This document shows, piece after piece, positions 1 through 14,300 of a DNA stretch of 64,000 nt. The stretch's first letter is position 1. Each line of letters starts with the position of its first letter. Source of the DNA: Tamarix chinensis (taxonomy: Eukaryota; Streptophyta; Magnoliopsida; Caryophyllales; Tamaricaceae); NCBI GenBank assembly GCA_030549775.1, contig CM060171.1, forward strand, positions 7,277,265 to 7,341,264, given 5' to 3'. The notes beneath the pieces are model-generated. The model searched no databases, was not told where the DNA came from, and saw only the letters and a program-made list of their open reading frames with translations. The position numbers and the translations under genes are program-made.

Positions 1-660
1 GACTATAAATGAGCCTTTATGTCTTTACTTGAATGCTTGTATGCTATTACATTATCATGTTGGGTTATATGCTTTTGTATTGGCCTTAGTGGACAGTTAC
101 CTTACTCAGTACGCAGCGTACTGATCACCCTTTTTATGGGTGCTGCTCATTCCCACGAGCAGAAGACCCTTCTGACTTTGTGCAGGTGGGCGATGCATAT
201 TTTGATGCCTTCGATGTCCAGGAGGCATCAGGCGGGGTTGAATGTTGATCATGGGCTTGGTTCGATGATCGGAGTGACGTGGCCATATTATCTCTTTATG
301 TCATTCTGTTTATTTATGTTATTTATTTTCTGTATTGGACTTTCCAGAATTAAACATTATCGTTTGTAGACATTATTTCCTTCGAAGAATTTTGATTTCG
401 TACTCTGAGATATGTAACTTTTTATGCGTACTTTGATTTTTATGCTATGACTCTTCTAGTTTTTCTTCTTATGAACTCTTGGTTTTAGTATTAAATTAAG
501 TTTGATGATAATTCCTTTAACCTTAGCACTTGGTACTAGAATGGTAGGAGTGAACCGGTCTGGTACTAATTGTGGCGGTAAACTTTCTGAAATTCATAGG
601 TTCTGATTTAATTTATTTGCTTCCATTTTTTTTAAAATAGTGAGTTTTGAGGTGCTATCA
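1..660 (+). mobile_element. 3' end of a large gypsy-type LTR
   Basis: Positions 60-370 resemble 41440-41740 (shared run around TTACCTTACTCAGTACG, then a GTGCTGCTCATTCC-like stretch). Positions 520-660 resemble the reverse complement of 32701-32860 (TTAGCACTTGGTACT then GGAGTGAA). The segment stops at GGTGCTATCA, matching the decayed ...GTGTTACA ends of the other copies, so 660 is the likely LTR 3' end. The 5' part lies outside the window. The 116-codon reading frame at 19-369 lies inside this repeat and is not taken as a gene. Confidence 0.7.
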
Positions 661-906
661 GAAATACGATCGGAAGTTTGTCAAATTCATATGTAGTTTA
701 ATTTTTTATATATTTCACATTTATGGACCTAATATGAATTGATGGTATGACCACTAAATTAAAAAAACTGATTATAATAACGGTTCGATCATTGATTCAA
801 TTTTTAGTATATGCTATATATACTATAGTGTTTGGGATTTAGTATATAATATACACTATCAATGTTTGGGATCTTTTAGGCGAAAGGTCAAATTGCCTCC
901 GTAATT

Positions 907-1372
907 GTTTGTTTGGATTGAGATGAATTGAGGTAAGAGTAAACATTAAAAATTAACCCAGGTGAAGAGAATTGAGGTAAATCGAGGTGAATGTTTTAAA
1001 ATATTATTTGGATGATACTAACCTAACTTAAGCGAATTGGAGTGAATGTTTTAAAAATTCTATTTGGATTGAGGTGAATAAATGTTAAAAAAATAAAACA
1101 AATGAAGGACAAGACACATAATGGAAGAAAGTAGACAAAAAGATGACGACGATTCAATTGATATAAATTAGGGATATTTTTGTTCGGCCAAATCAAAATA
1201 TTACTTATATGTTAATTTTTACCTCTATTACCCCCAAAATTGGAGGCTAACAAAAATAATATTAATAAATAGAGGTTAAATTTTAATCCTGATTTACCTT
1301 GTTGAAATTAATAAAATTAATTTTTAAATAAAATAAAATAATTAATTCACCTCTTTTTACCTCAAAACAAAT
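907..1372. mobile_element. Possible MITE with internal GGATTGAGGTGAAT repeats
   Basis: The left end (GTTTGTTTGGATTGAG) and right end (CCTCAAAACAAAT) are roughly inverted copies. The interior repeats the phrase ATTTGGATTGAGGTGAATGTTTTAAA several times in variant form. The composition is AT-rich with no coding sequence. It sits about 1 kb upstream of the Tubby start codon. No convincing target-site duplication was found, so the boundaries are approximate. Confidence 0.4.
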
Positions 1373-2362
1373 GGACCGGGGATAAAAATGGCTCAATTAT
1401 CCCGGTGAAAAATTGGCTGACGACGCCACCATACCGGTCTAGTTTATATAGCTACGGGCCGTATAATGCTTCGGCCTATATCCAAACCCGCCAATCCATA
1501 TTATGCGAACCCGCACTACTGTTATGATCCGGAAGCAAGGCATACGTGGCAAGGAGAGCCATAGGCCCTTATAAACGAGCACAGTGGTTTTATGATCTAC
1601 TGCTGTCACTGACCGGTCTCTTTCGCCAGTATTTGTCCAGACCCCAAAGGGAAAGGGGGACCGAAACATGCACCAACTCATCTCGAACAAACCCTAATGT
1701 ATCGGTAATGGTCTCATGACTCATCTCTATCTACCTGTTATCTGGAATCCCCTTTTTTGTTTTCCACTAGCAACTTGTTGGTCTGAAATCCCTGATCCGG
1801 AAAATATCTTAATTTTACCGAGCGGGTAACATGGGATGTACTTTCAAGCTCCTGAACATCTAGTAGCATGAGATTTGGGAATCTCTTTATATTAGGCTGT
1901 AGGCGGATTCGCATGCTTGATCTTGGTTTTTTTATTCACTGATCTGTGATGCGATCTTAAAATGATGCTATACTTTGAAAGAAATTACCGACGGGTTGTG
2001 GTGTGTTTTAGAGGATAATTGCGGTGATTATCAGTAAGGTTCTGACGATTTGTGTTATGTTTTGGAGCTTAGCTGGCTATCGGCAGTCATTGTTGATGCC
2101 CAGTCCTTATAAACTTATGCGAACGGTTGATGGGTACTAAAGAGCTTTTCCTTGGGTCTAAAACGTTAATTGCTCATGAAGATTGCGGCAGAAACTTTGT
2201 AGTTGGTGATTTCCTGCGGCTCTAGCTTATAAAGAATGTAATCATATGATGCCAATTTGAATGTGGGTGTTCTCATATGAATATGAAGATGTTAGGTTTA
2301 TAGCAAAAAAGCTAACTTTTTATGATAGGGTTGTCTGAATAGTTAAAGAATTCAGTGGCACC
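1373..2362 (+). promoter_or_regulatory. Putative promoter and 5' UTR of the Tubby-like gene
   Basis: This stretch between the upstream repeat and the start codon has no repeat signature and a more balanced composition than the flanking TE DNA. A TATA-like TTTATATAG at about 1442-1450 would place transcription start near 1475-1480. A 5' UTR intron is possible (a GGGTAAC donor-like site near 1825 and a TTCAG just before the ATG), but the acceptor lacks a good pyrimidine tract. Transcript data would be needed to define the real start. Confidence 0.35.
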
Positions 2363-5300
2363 ATGTCTTTTAAGAGCATTCTTCAGGAGAGGAAGGGAGA
2401 GGTTGGGAGTATGTCTAGGAAAGGGTTTGAAGTTAAACTTGGCCATGCATTTAGATCAAGGTCACATCGAGTGGTCCAAGATAGCTCGGTTGTAGTTGAT
2501 GCTTTGAGGCAGAGTTGCTGGGCTAACATGCCGCCAGAGCTTCTGATGGATGTGCTCATGAGGATAGAAGCGTCTGAAAGTGTTTGGCCTCCTAGAAAAC
2601 ATGTGGTTTCTTGTGCTGGTGTATGTAGGAGTTGGAGGGAAATTATGAAGGATATTGTGAAAACACCGGAGGTATCCAGCAGGCTGACCTTCCCTATCTC
2701 CTTGAAACAGGTAAGCATGTTGATTTGTCATTAGTTCTAGTCACTTTTTCATTTCACATTTTATTGTATGCGTGTGCCATTGGTTCAAGAGTTTTTGTGG
2801 ACTAAAATGTGATATGATACTTAATGATAGATACTTATGACTGCTCTTGACTTTAGCATTTGAAAATTGTGCTTAAGTCTGCCCTCGCAGGTAAAAGACC
2901 ATTAGTTTTCTCTTATTCATATGCAAGTAATTGAGCTGCTTATAGATCACAGGGTTAATTTTTTGTAGAAGTTATCCATGACTGTCCTCCTATTCTGATC
3001 CCATACCTGATTGGGGTTATAAAGCTGTGCCTGTGAGTGCTAAACTGTAGTATCATTTCATTCATATCATACTCCTGGATAAAGAAAGAAAAAGAAAAAT
3101 CAATAATATGCGTGGGGAACTGATATGCCATGGATATGGATGATAGAATCCCAATATAGCAACATGGGCTCTTAATTTCACTATAGCTTGGTTTCCTATG
3201 CTTGGAAGGAACAATACAGTTAATAGTACTTAATTTTAGCTGATGCTCATTCAGCTGAGTTGTCTGTATGATAATTTTTTTCTTATGCTTACCTCTTCGT
3301 TAGTGTTGTTGTCTTTTGATTGCATTTCCAACAAGGTTTAGATATTTGAGAGTATCAAACTTTAGTATCATTCAGATTATAATGTATGAGTTGACTAGGG
3401 AAGGGGAAAAAAAAAGAAAAGGAAAAAGAGCTATAACACGTTTAAAGAATATATATCTTGGATATAATGAGAAGATGACGTGATACATAAAAATGCCATT
3501 TGATTTTCTGGATAAGACCTAAAACTCTTATAAACAAATAAGTTCTAGTATACGAACAATATTGGTCCCGTCGGTACATGAATGGTAACTAGAACTTCCA
3601 AATACTATGACATATAATCATTTAAGTATGCATACCCCTATATGGCTCGTAGCTCCTATAAAGTAGAAAAATGACTCTCGAACCCTTGTTAGGAAACTGG
3701 GATCATAGAAATGAAAAATTCCTAAATGAAAAGAAAAATAAACATGACTTGGAGGCGATCCTGAATGATAAAAGTCTTGACCCTAATCTTTCATTCACTT
3801 TGAATGTTTATTTTTTATTCCTAGAACATTAATCAATCACATAAAAAGGCCTACATATAACACTTACAAACAACATAACCACATTTAGCTAGTTCTCATG
3901 TTAGAATTTCATTATTATCAAACCACACTTGATCTATAATGGATCAAAGCCCAACACCAATCACATGATGCAAATGCCCAACACTATTCATATGGCACAA
4001 AGGTCTAATACTATTCACTAGTGCAAAAGGCTCCAATACTATTCACTTGGCATAAAGGCCTGGCACCATAGAAAAGATCTTGGTTAACACACAGGCCCAA
4101 CACTATTTGTTGCAACCTGGCCTTTTAAACCTTTACCATCTACCGCATAACATAGAGTAGTACACCATCATCACTTGAGGATAAATTCATACCAGCTATT
4201 GTGTTATATTAATAAATTCCTAGGGCTTGTTAGCATAACAAAAAACTTATAGAAAAGATTGAAATGTCCTTAAAAAACCCTAATCTCACATTAACAACAT
4301 AAGGCATCCATCTAATCTCATTAATCCACCAAAATTAAGAACTCATTTAGAATTTTTATCTTGGTTAACTTAGAGCTAAGGCCAAGTCTAGAAAAACACA
4401 TTTTAAAATAAAATGGCAAAAGTGCCTCTAGGATTACTAATAACATTTTAAGCCATTATGATAATCTAAGCCATACAAATGATGATGTTAGAGCACACTT
4501 ATCCAATTTATTTTTATTTTTATTTTTTAAAAATAATTGTCCACATGGAACTTTCCTAATGCTATAGTTAGAGCACTTTAAGTTGAGTACCACCACCAAA
4601 GTCGAGTAATTAGATCACTCTAAGTTATAATTATAATGTTTGGGTATTATAATTAGAGCTCTCTAAGTTGAGTATCTCTACCAAAGGCTCCTTGATAACC
4701 TTCAAAAAATTTATAGAAAAGATCATTTACATGAAAAAGAAAGGAGAAATGGATGGTACTAAAAGATAAGAGAAATAAACCCTTGGTCGTGAAAGTGAAG
4801 AATGTAGACAAAGATATACAAGATTTCCACCTCCATCTTTCGCTAAATTTTAACTTTTAACACACTTGAGGTAAATATTAAAGAGCTAAGATAAAGGAAA
4901 ATAGGAAAAAGTAAGCAAAATAAGAAGAACAAGATGGTGATGAAGAAGGCTCAAATGCAGTTTTGTGGAACAATTAGGAGTTTTGTGGAACTGAACGACT
5001 AAATGAATTGTGGTGAGAATGTATGACGAGAACCAAACAAATCCCTCTCTTACACACTTAGATTTGGCATAGTAGGGAGGGAAGGATGGGAAGGTTAACT
5101 TTCAACACACTTGACTTAAAAGTTGACAAGAATGATGAAGTTTGTAAGAGGATTAAATAGGATGTGTATAGGGATGTAAACGGGGTGGGTTCGGGGCGGG
5201 TATATCCATACCTGATAAAAAAAGCCGTACCCGTACCTGAATCCGTATCTGCTAGCACATCCATATCCGTATCCGTATCCGTTGGATATTCGTTACCCGA

Positions 5301-8300
5301 CGGATTATCCGTTTACCCGTTAATGGATATTATCAAGCGGATAAATCCATTACCTGACAGATAAACCCATTTAGAGTTAAGCCAAATGACAATTTTAACT
5401 TTAATTTATACTATATTTATTTTAAAATTAAGGGTAAAACGGTAATTATATATTGGGTAAACTGGTACGGATATAGTTATGGGTACGCTTACGGGTACGG
5501 GTATGGATATCCCATACACGTATCCGTACCCGAACCCGACGAATATTATTTTTCATCCTTCATATTCGTATCCGTATCCGTTTAAGCATCCGTCGGGTTT
5601 CGGGTAAAATCCGCCCCGTTTACATCCTTAGACATATATAAGGATTTGATTTTAACTAGGATTTTGGTTGAATAAAGTATTACAACCACCATAATTTGAT
5701 TAAAAATCAGGGGAATGCGTGTGAAAAGCTCAAGGAAGTCAATGGTCGACCACTGATATTTTAAACAATTTGAATGAGTAGAAAGTTAAATAAATACTTT
5801 TTTATTGGAAAATATCAAATGTGTTAGTGTTGTTGCCTTTTTGGTTGCATTTCCAACAAGGTTTAGATAGTTGAGGGTATCAAACTTTAGTATGATTAAG
5901 ATTATAACATATGAAAGGGGGGGGGGAAAGAAGGAAAAAGAGCTATAACATGCTTAAAGAATATATATCGTGGATATAAGGAGACGATGATGTGATACCA
6001 ATGGAAGCTCTTCATACCCTGTGAATTTATTGTGCATTCTTTGTTATGTGATTAATAGTATTTCTTCTTAATTAGTTCTTACTTATTTGAGATATATGTT
6101 GTAATATGTTGGTCTCATGTTACACTTGGATATTCATTGGTGTTACTGTTTGATGCTATAGGGGAAGCTCTGGAAAGGTTTTGTTTTCATGTCAACAATC
6201 CTAATATTGGATATTGTCACGTTGGCTATGTTTGACACGATAAGCTAAAATACTAGTTGAAAGCTGAAAAATTTAGGCAAAATCTTGTTAGGAGCTTTTC
6301 AAAAGCTAGTTGAACAAGCTCATGAAAAAGAAATTTCAATCAAAAAATGGTTTGTTGTCGAATGAAGATTTTGCTTTTTAGCATAAAAACATTTTTGTGC
6401 CAAATGAAGATTTTTGCTTTTCGGCACAAATATGCTTCTGTACCATTTGAAGCACTTGTAACATACTCATTATGTTATAATGTTCTAGTCAATATCTTTG
6501 ATTTCCTTCCATCTATTATGTTCCCTTGCTGATATGAACCTCATTTATTTTTTTCCTTGCTTCTGTATTGAAACATGATTCTATTATGTCTCATATCCTC
6601 AGTTAAATGTCGTCCGCCAATGTTCCCATTTTGCATGTCAGTATTTGAAAAGCTATGCCATGCCTGAAAGATAGTTGGGCTCTTGTGGCCAATACATTCT
6701 TGTATCTTATTGTAAGAAAGGGTTATTGTGTGTAAGTAAAAGTAGAAAAGAAGAATGTTGTCATTATGAGCTGGTGTTTGAAAGTATTTTAGCGACACAT
6801 GTTAGTGGCTGTTATTATGTCAGGTATTTTTTTGTCATGAGTTCACATGGACTAGAGGAAAGACATTCATGAAGTCGAGCTAAAGAGTTTTTTTCTTTTC
6901 TTTTCCTTTTTCTTATGGCAAAGTGATTGTTCATTATCACTTTTGTGAAATGGTTGTTCTTTATCACTCCTGTCAAGTGTGTAAAAACTCATAGGAGGAG
7001 CTTTGTTGGGTTTATAGTTTGTACAATAGATTTGTTACAGTCATGCCATTAGCAACTACATGTAAGTATTTAGGGATCAAGAGCTGCAAGAAAAAAAGTG
7101 TATTACTATAGGCTTTATATGATAGATGGAAGCATTTATATGTGGGAAAACATGGGTAGTGGTTGGTGGATATGTTACACTGTTTAGGGGGATTTTATTT
7201 GCATTATGGCATTATCTATTTTTTCAATTGTATTTATGTAAGTTTGTCATTTTAGAATGAAGTGTTATGTAGAAACTAACCCCAAATTCATATTTGATGA
7301 AGAGAGTTGGAGATCTCTTTCCGAGATTCTATCACCATAGGAGAATCAAAAGGAAGAACTCTTACATGAAACATTAAATATTTTTCCAAACTGTGTCAGA
7401 TAAGTTAGAACTTTGAGGCTGAATCACTACATGAATAGGTCTTTTTCGAAAATTTTCTTGCCTTTTATCATAATTTGTTATAAAGTATTCTTTAAATAAT
7501 AAATAATATTAAAATACATATCCCAAAATGTCAATAAACATATCATTTCATCTTTAGTTTACCTATTAATATACCCAATGGGGCCTACGTGTGGCCTTAA
7601 GTTTGCTTAAGATAGAAGTTTGCTATTTGACTAAAGATGATATATGTTGTCAAATTAGTTACTAGTTTGAATGTGTTGGGTGAAATTAATGCAAAGTTGA
7701 GGGAAAAGGGAGGATACTATGAAAGAAATGAGAAAAGACTCCCTCATTTGATATTCCATTCAATAATTTCATTTAAGTATTAAGAAGTACAAACCTATGG
7801 TTTTATAAAGACCAAACTATTACCATAGCCTAACAACCAAATCATAATAATGTGATATGAGATTGTAATAAACTCTATTCGTTATTGAATAATTCAAATA
7901 AAACAAAATCATAATATGAATAAGATCCTAGAATATCCCATTCATGTGTATGGGAATATATATTCTTTCAAAGATTTTGTATTGGTTGAATATGCATAAT
8001 TCTGCTCTGCCAAAAATGAACTCAACTTCGATGAGTGAGAGTGAAGGAAGTCATTCTACAATGTAAGCGCCATGTTGCAAATATCTTCCTCTTGCATCGA
8101 AGTAGAATCATTGTTAGGTTGGTTCTTCCGTTCGGCCCATAAATTACTAAAACCATCTTGAGAAGAAGCAACAAATTCAATGCTGAGGATGGATCCAATT
8201 TTGTCCTCAGGTACGGTTGAACATAAGGCAAGGTGGGTTCCTTTGAATTGCTGACACATTTGAAGACAAAATAAGATGCTTGAAGGTGACTTCATAAGAT

Positions 8301-11300
8301 GAAAAATCACTTACTCTAAAAAGAGGATGAATAGCTAAATCATCAAACAAATTTAGTAAAGCAATAAGTCCTTCTCTATGGTATGCACATGCAACCTTTT
8401 AACACCACCTATTGGGAATCACTCAACACACATGCATATTTGACATTGTTACCTTAAGTTTGATCCCTACCATGCACATCAACTATTATATTAATTAACA
8501 TCATTTTATGTTTGATCTCATTATGTAGAGTTGAATGTCATTTGGGTCCCTTTTAAAATAGGATTTCTTTAAAATGGTCCTAATAGGATGCTTTGTTTGT
8601 TTTAACCCCCTTTCCAAATTGGTATTTTTAGATTTGTTTTTTCTACAATAGTCCCCATGACCAATCCAATTAAGCTTTAGATCTATTTAATTACTCTCAT
8701 TCTCTCCTAATCGCTTTCTATCTACCCTTAATAAATAAGTGAAGATTGTGTTCATAGGGATTGAGCAGTAGAACTTTATTTATGGGAGGAGCTAAGGGTA
8801 GAAAGAGAGTAATTAGCGAGAATGAGAGTATCTAAGTAGAGATTGTTGGAAGATATGGGTGAATTTAACTCAATTTGGAGAAAAAAAGTTCTAGAGGGAC
8901 CAATTTGGGAAAAAAAAAGTTATAGGGACCCGTTTAAACAAATCTTCATTCAAGGGGAATTAAATTGACATTTAACTCCATTATACAAGGTGTTTAGGTG
9001 TTGTGTTGAGCGAAGGAGGTGTACGATGAGAGACAAAGGTAAATTCAACAAGAGTGCAAGGAGAACAACCATAAACAACTTTAAAAGTGCCCTTTCACGT
9101 GGGCTTGTTAGAAGCAGTTTTGTAAGCAAATTCAATGATAAAAGTATTAAATCCCCATTACCCGTTTTTGTCTCCCAAAGACTATAAAGGTCTCCTAAAC
9201 CTCAATTTTCTACCTTAATTTGATCATTGATGAGTTGTAGTGTGTCATCCAAAAGTGGAAAAATCTAGAATCGCTATACATCATTATGGTAGAAGGGACG
9301 TCATTTGACTACTTGATGAATTAATTAGGTGTTACCTCAAGTTATGTGATATATGATTGAGGATTAAAAAGATTAATGCAATTCTATTATCAACAAGAAG
9401 TCCATCGTTGAGAAATTTCATAGGTAAGCGTGCTGTCACGACCCGCTTATTTTTTTCACATTTTTGGCCGGAAGGTTCTAGAATATTCTAGAGTTGTGTG
9501 GACTCTAATAGAATTGTGTGGAAATGTATGGAACCTTGCGTAAATATCTAGAGACCTCCTAGAATGGTGTGGAACTCTCTAAAATCCTAAGAGCTAGAAG
9601 GATCATGAAAGGATCTAGAAGAGTCTCCTAAAATATCTTGTACTCTAAAGGTGTCTCTAGAATTCTCTACAAGGGTATGGAAGACTTAGAACCTTCCACC
9701 AAAGGAGGGAAAGGGAGGGGGACCTCAACTATAAATAGAGGACCGCCCCATTTGCTCCCATCACCTCTCAAGTTGTAAAGCTCTCTCCTCTCTCATCAAT
9801 AAAGAGTTCTCTTCTTACACACAAACTCTCTCACTCACTCTTTAAGCTCTCCAAGTGTTCTTACTCGTCTTTAAAGGCTTGGCAATAGCCTAAGTTCGGG
9901 AAAGGCTGACTTAGTGAGCACTAAAGGTGTTGTGCTTCTAAGTGCCGCACGGGAAAGACTAAGGTGAAAGAAGTCACCCCGTGACAGTGCTTACTTAATT
10001 TGGGATAGTCCAAGGGGGGATGATCTCTTGGCAAGTTTCTCATTTTTCACGTGAGTTGGAAGAAGCTCGTCATTCCCCAAATAAATCTAAAGTAAAGACC
10101 CGTGACCTATGTTAAGGCTGGGTTGTCACTTTAGGGCTGTATGTAACATTGGTAGTCTTACTACACGGTATGAAATGAACCTCGTTAGAAAGTTTAGATC
10201 CACAAGTAGAAGCCTATAATTGATTCATCATCTCGTGGAGTTCTAAGAATACTTAGAATGAAATGCATGCTAAGACTCTCCTAAGGTTCATGAGGAAAGG
10301 ACATTAGAGTATATAAACTAGCGTTTTGCTTTCTATGTTTGGTAGTTGACAAGTATGATACTTGCCTACAACTTGTTTAACATTTTGTTATCAAGAAGGC
10401 AATAAAAATAGTTTCTCAATGGTGGAATCCCTATTAAAGTGACTAGCAAGGGCGGACTACAAATGTGCAATTCCCATTAGAGGAAATCCTTATATGAGAA
10501 TGGGGAAACGCAAAATGAGAAGCCTTAAAAAGATAGCTATCGTGGATTTTGTAATCCATGAACTTAGAATGTATACCATTTGCGACTTCTTGATAGGGAA
10601 TCAAAATGAGTTATCTTCTTTCATCATATCAAAATTAGTAATCTAAATACTCCATTGATGAAAGATAACACTTGCCCTATTTCCAATGCTGGAGTGAGCC
10701 ACCTAACATACTCCACAATCCTTTTGTGGAATTTAAGTATTCTAAGGTTAGATAATGGACAAAATCTTAGTGTAAAAGGTAATGGATGGATCTTACCATA
10801 TCAAATAGTTTCTTAATGTGAATAGTTATGTTTTGAAGCATTAAATTTTCCGCTAAAGAATGCTATAAGGTGCTCTTCTTGACTTAACAAACGCTTGTAC
10901 TTCATAAATCCTGTCCATGTCAAGGTGCTGAGAACATGGATCTTTGTCATACATTTCTTAGTGTTCGCTTTGTATAGGGGTGGGAAAAAAAATACCCTTG
11001 TATTTTGCGTCTCTAATATGGTGTGTCTAGAAATAATAAACATTATTTCTAGGAAATAACCATTTTGGCCCAATCAAAGCCCTAAAATGTGTACTTATTT
11101 GAAAATGTTTTTCTTTATTATAAATAAATTATACAAAAGACAAAATATGGGGTGTGCTTTTCCGTCCATATCACACTCATACCAAATGAGCATTTAATAT
11201 AGTGAAGGCTCTAGGTGTCCACTCAATTATCCCTTTTGGAAACCATGATAGAGCTAAACTTTTTAATAAATTGACTATAGAATGAGGCTAAGCTTTGGAA

Positions 11301-14300
11301 TCTAATAATGTAATTTGCTCCAAATAAAGAAGAAATGTTTTAGATTTGTTGTAGAGAAGGGAAAAATATTTTTTAGTTTCTTATTGTGACAAACATTTAG
11401 ATTTTGTTCAAAGTAAGAAAATTCAATTATGACATGCCAGGAGGTCGTGGGGATATCATAAAATAATATTATTTGTGTATATTATATTTTATACTTCAAT
11501 TGATATAATACAATGTATGTATTATACTTATTTATGTATTTTATATTAACTAATATGTCATTAATTTAAAATTTAAAACATCCATTATATTATTCTTTTC
11601 ACATTAACCAAACACATAAATAAGTTTGACAAAAATCAAAGCAAATTGAAATAACATGAAATCAAAACAAACAAAACTCTTAACAAATTAAATAAAAACA
11701 ATCAAACATGAATTAAACTTAAAAGAAACTCGTAAGCTTTCCCGCTTCTTCCTTTCTCTAACGCCTCTTCTTTCTTTTTCATTCTTTTCTCTTATCATTT
11801 TCTTTGTCTTCGACCGTACTTCTTTCAGCCTTGTTTTAATTAGAAGTCCACTACAGCCTGCATTTGCTAGTAGCGAAAACTAATACTATTTTCTCAAGCT
11901 TAGAAATTGAGTCAAAGCAAAATCATGGAAATAACATTTAGGCACCTAATTAGCTCGGACAAAAGAATCATCTTTGTGAGTTTTGAACCTGTTTAATAAA
12001 ACAAGTGCATACCTTTTCACTAAATTTGTGCCACAAACTCAAGTGAAAGATTAGGTGTTTGTTCATGTGAAAAAGAGTTATAGATTAGGTGTTTAATTTT
12101 TTTTTAATTAATATAAAATACATGAATAAACATAATACATAGGCTGTATTCTACCAATTAAAGCATACTTTATAGAGTACAAAAATGATATTATTTTATG
12201 AAATTCCGACACCTAATTTCCTTGTTTGAAACAAATCCTAAACGTTTATTCCTCAATTGGAAATTCATTTTTTTTTTGAAACAAATCTCATATCTTTCTT
12301 CTTTAACTGATAATTGTCTCATCTAAGAACCTCAAAATGTATTTTGGTTTAGGCCACACTATAATAGCTCGAGACTAGAGTTGAGTTTTCTTCCCTAGCT
12401 TGCTAGACCATAATCTCATCAAATTAGACTACAATTTCCATTTAAATGGCCATGAAATGTGTGTCATTATTCTCTTGAAGATGCAAGGCATTTGGCAACT
12501 CAAAAGTCATTATACCTATTCAAAAAGTCCATATTCTGTCTTGGAAGTATTTCCACTCATTGCTTGCCCTAATTCAAGTTTGATGGTACTCACTACGTTA
12601 ATCAATCTCGGAGTAGCCTCTAATATAGCATGTCCACATGTTTGGGAATGGAAATTTATACTTGGATTGTGATATTCGCCATTGACAAAATCCTCCATGA
12701 CCCATCTTTCTTAGGGGTCGTTAAGGCAAGAACAACATAGGGGCTCATGTTATGAGCAAAACCACCCTTACTATAGAGCTCCTCAGCTTACATGGTTGAT
12801 TTTAATGCATTCACTAGGGGTTATATCCTATAGTGAGCATGTTGATTTTCTTTCATGATGACATGCATAAAAATTCCTCATGGGTGGTAGTTTCTTAGAT
12901 AACTTATTGGGGAATAGGAGGAGAAAGGAAATTTGGAGAAGACTCACCCTAGGTCACTCTGTTTGCTTGTGTGGTTGAAAGCATTAGTAGTTATTTGAAT
13001 CCTATCCTTAGAATTCTCCTAAAGGTTATGGATAGATTTGGGATGTGACACTTTAGGTGGTTTAGTAAGGTTAAGAATCATGTCTTTTCCTTTAAAAAAG
13101 GTAGTGAGCATTGGGCTTACAATCACTCTTTATTGGGTGGTTATATACACTTAGGTCTATCTAATAACAGATGGGGAACTTCCTTGTGTAGCACCTTAAA
13201 ATAGATTTCCTCCTTGTAGTGTGGATCCAAATGGAGAAGAAATTATTGCATAAACCAACACCACTATGACTTAGGATGGTGCTTGCTCATGACATATTTT
13301 CTGAAATGGAGGAGATTCAAAATCATTGACTAATAGAATGAATGGTCTTTTTAATTTGAGTAGGATTGGGCTTGGGCTCAGGTGTGGTTCAATCTTTCTA
13401 TGCACCTTTAGATACAACTTAAAGTATGCTTCATCAATCTATGGCCTACCAAAACCTAAAACAACCAAATCTTTCTAATATGATATTATATCGTAATCAT
13501 ACCTTACGATACCATATCGTATTTATATTATTCATTACAAAATAAAAACCTAGGAATCCCTATTTATGCTTATAAAAACATCTATTCTTCCAAATGTCCT
13601 CTATGTTGCCTATATATGTGTTATAAGTTGACCAAGCAACATGGTGATTGAAGAATAAATCGTGAAGAGAAATGAAGATCATAAAATTTTCATGTGGAAA
13701 CCCAATTCAGGTAAAAACCTTGGGGGACAGAGTAGTCGAAGTCCATTGTGAGAAAATAATAAATAGGGTTAGCATTTGCACTTTTTTCCCTATAATATTG
13801 TGCTGCAAAAACCTTAAATTTGCAAAAACATCGATACTGCAGACGGCCCCCTCATCTCTTAGTAGTTTTTCTTGTGAAAACTCTTGACATTGGCTGGGCT
13901 TTCTCTCTCACTTGCTCTTCTTCCTCTGGTTCATGACAACTTCCGTTATGTGAAGATAGACAAAATGGGCCACCTACTCACCACCGTCAACCTGCAGCTT
14001 GTTTAAATAAAGACATAGGATCTCAGACTCTGCTCTTGTTCTACTCATATGGAGAAGAGTTTTTGATCTAAACATTTCAAGAACATTTTTGGACATTTTG
14101 GGTTGTGATTTGGATTCCAAAATGTTTTATAAACCCAAACGCTTCCTTTCTTGCATTTTCGTACATTGAGATTGGGCCATTAAGTAGTTGTTGCTTGCAA
14201 ATGTAGCAAATGGTTAACTAGCGCTACTTCCAGGAGCTATGAAGGATTATGTGATGCATGACTATCTCTGTTGGTTATTTTACCAAGCTTGTAAAGCCTG

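Larger units (their letters stand above)
3299..6000 (+). repeat. Pair of ~180-bp direct repeats (3299-3487 and 5823-6000)
   Basis: Both copies begin GTTAGTGTTGTTG, share TTGCATTTCCAACAAGG, then an A/G-rich tract, then AAAGAGCTATAACA and end in GTGATAC. They flank 2335 bp of LTR-retrotransposon sequence exactly. They could be an unusually long duplication made at the insertion, or terminal repeats of a small element (TG...CA-like ends). No primer-binding site follows the left copy. Confidence 0.75.

Noticed and set aside
19..369. 116-codon frame at the left edge with hydrophobic segments
   Set aside because: It lies within an LTR shared with 41440-41740 and 32701-33300, where the frame is not maintained.
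8022..8310. Minus-strand frames in Tubby intron 1
   Set aside because: No recognisable domain, short, and inside an intron with no splice structure; possibly old TE coding debris.
13470..13530. Palindromic CGATACCATATCG stretch as a regulatory site
   Set aside because: Short and AT-rich; likely chance or MITE debris, with no flanking duplication.
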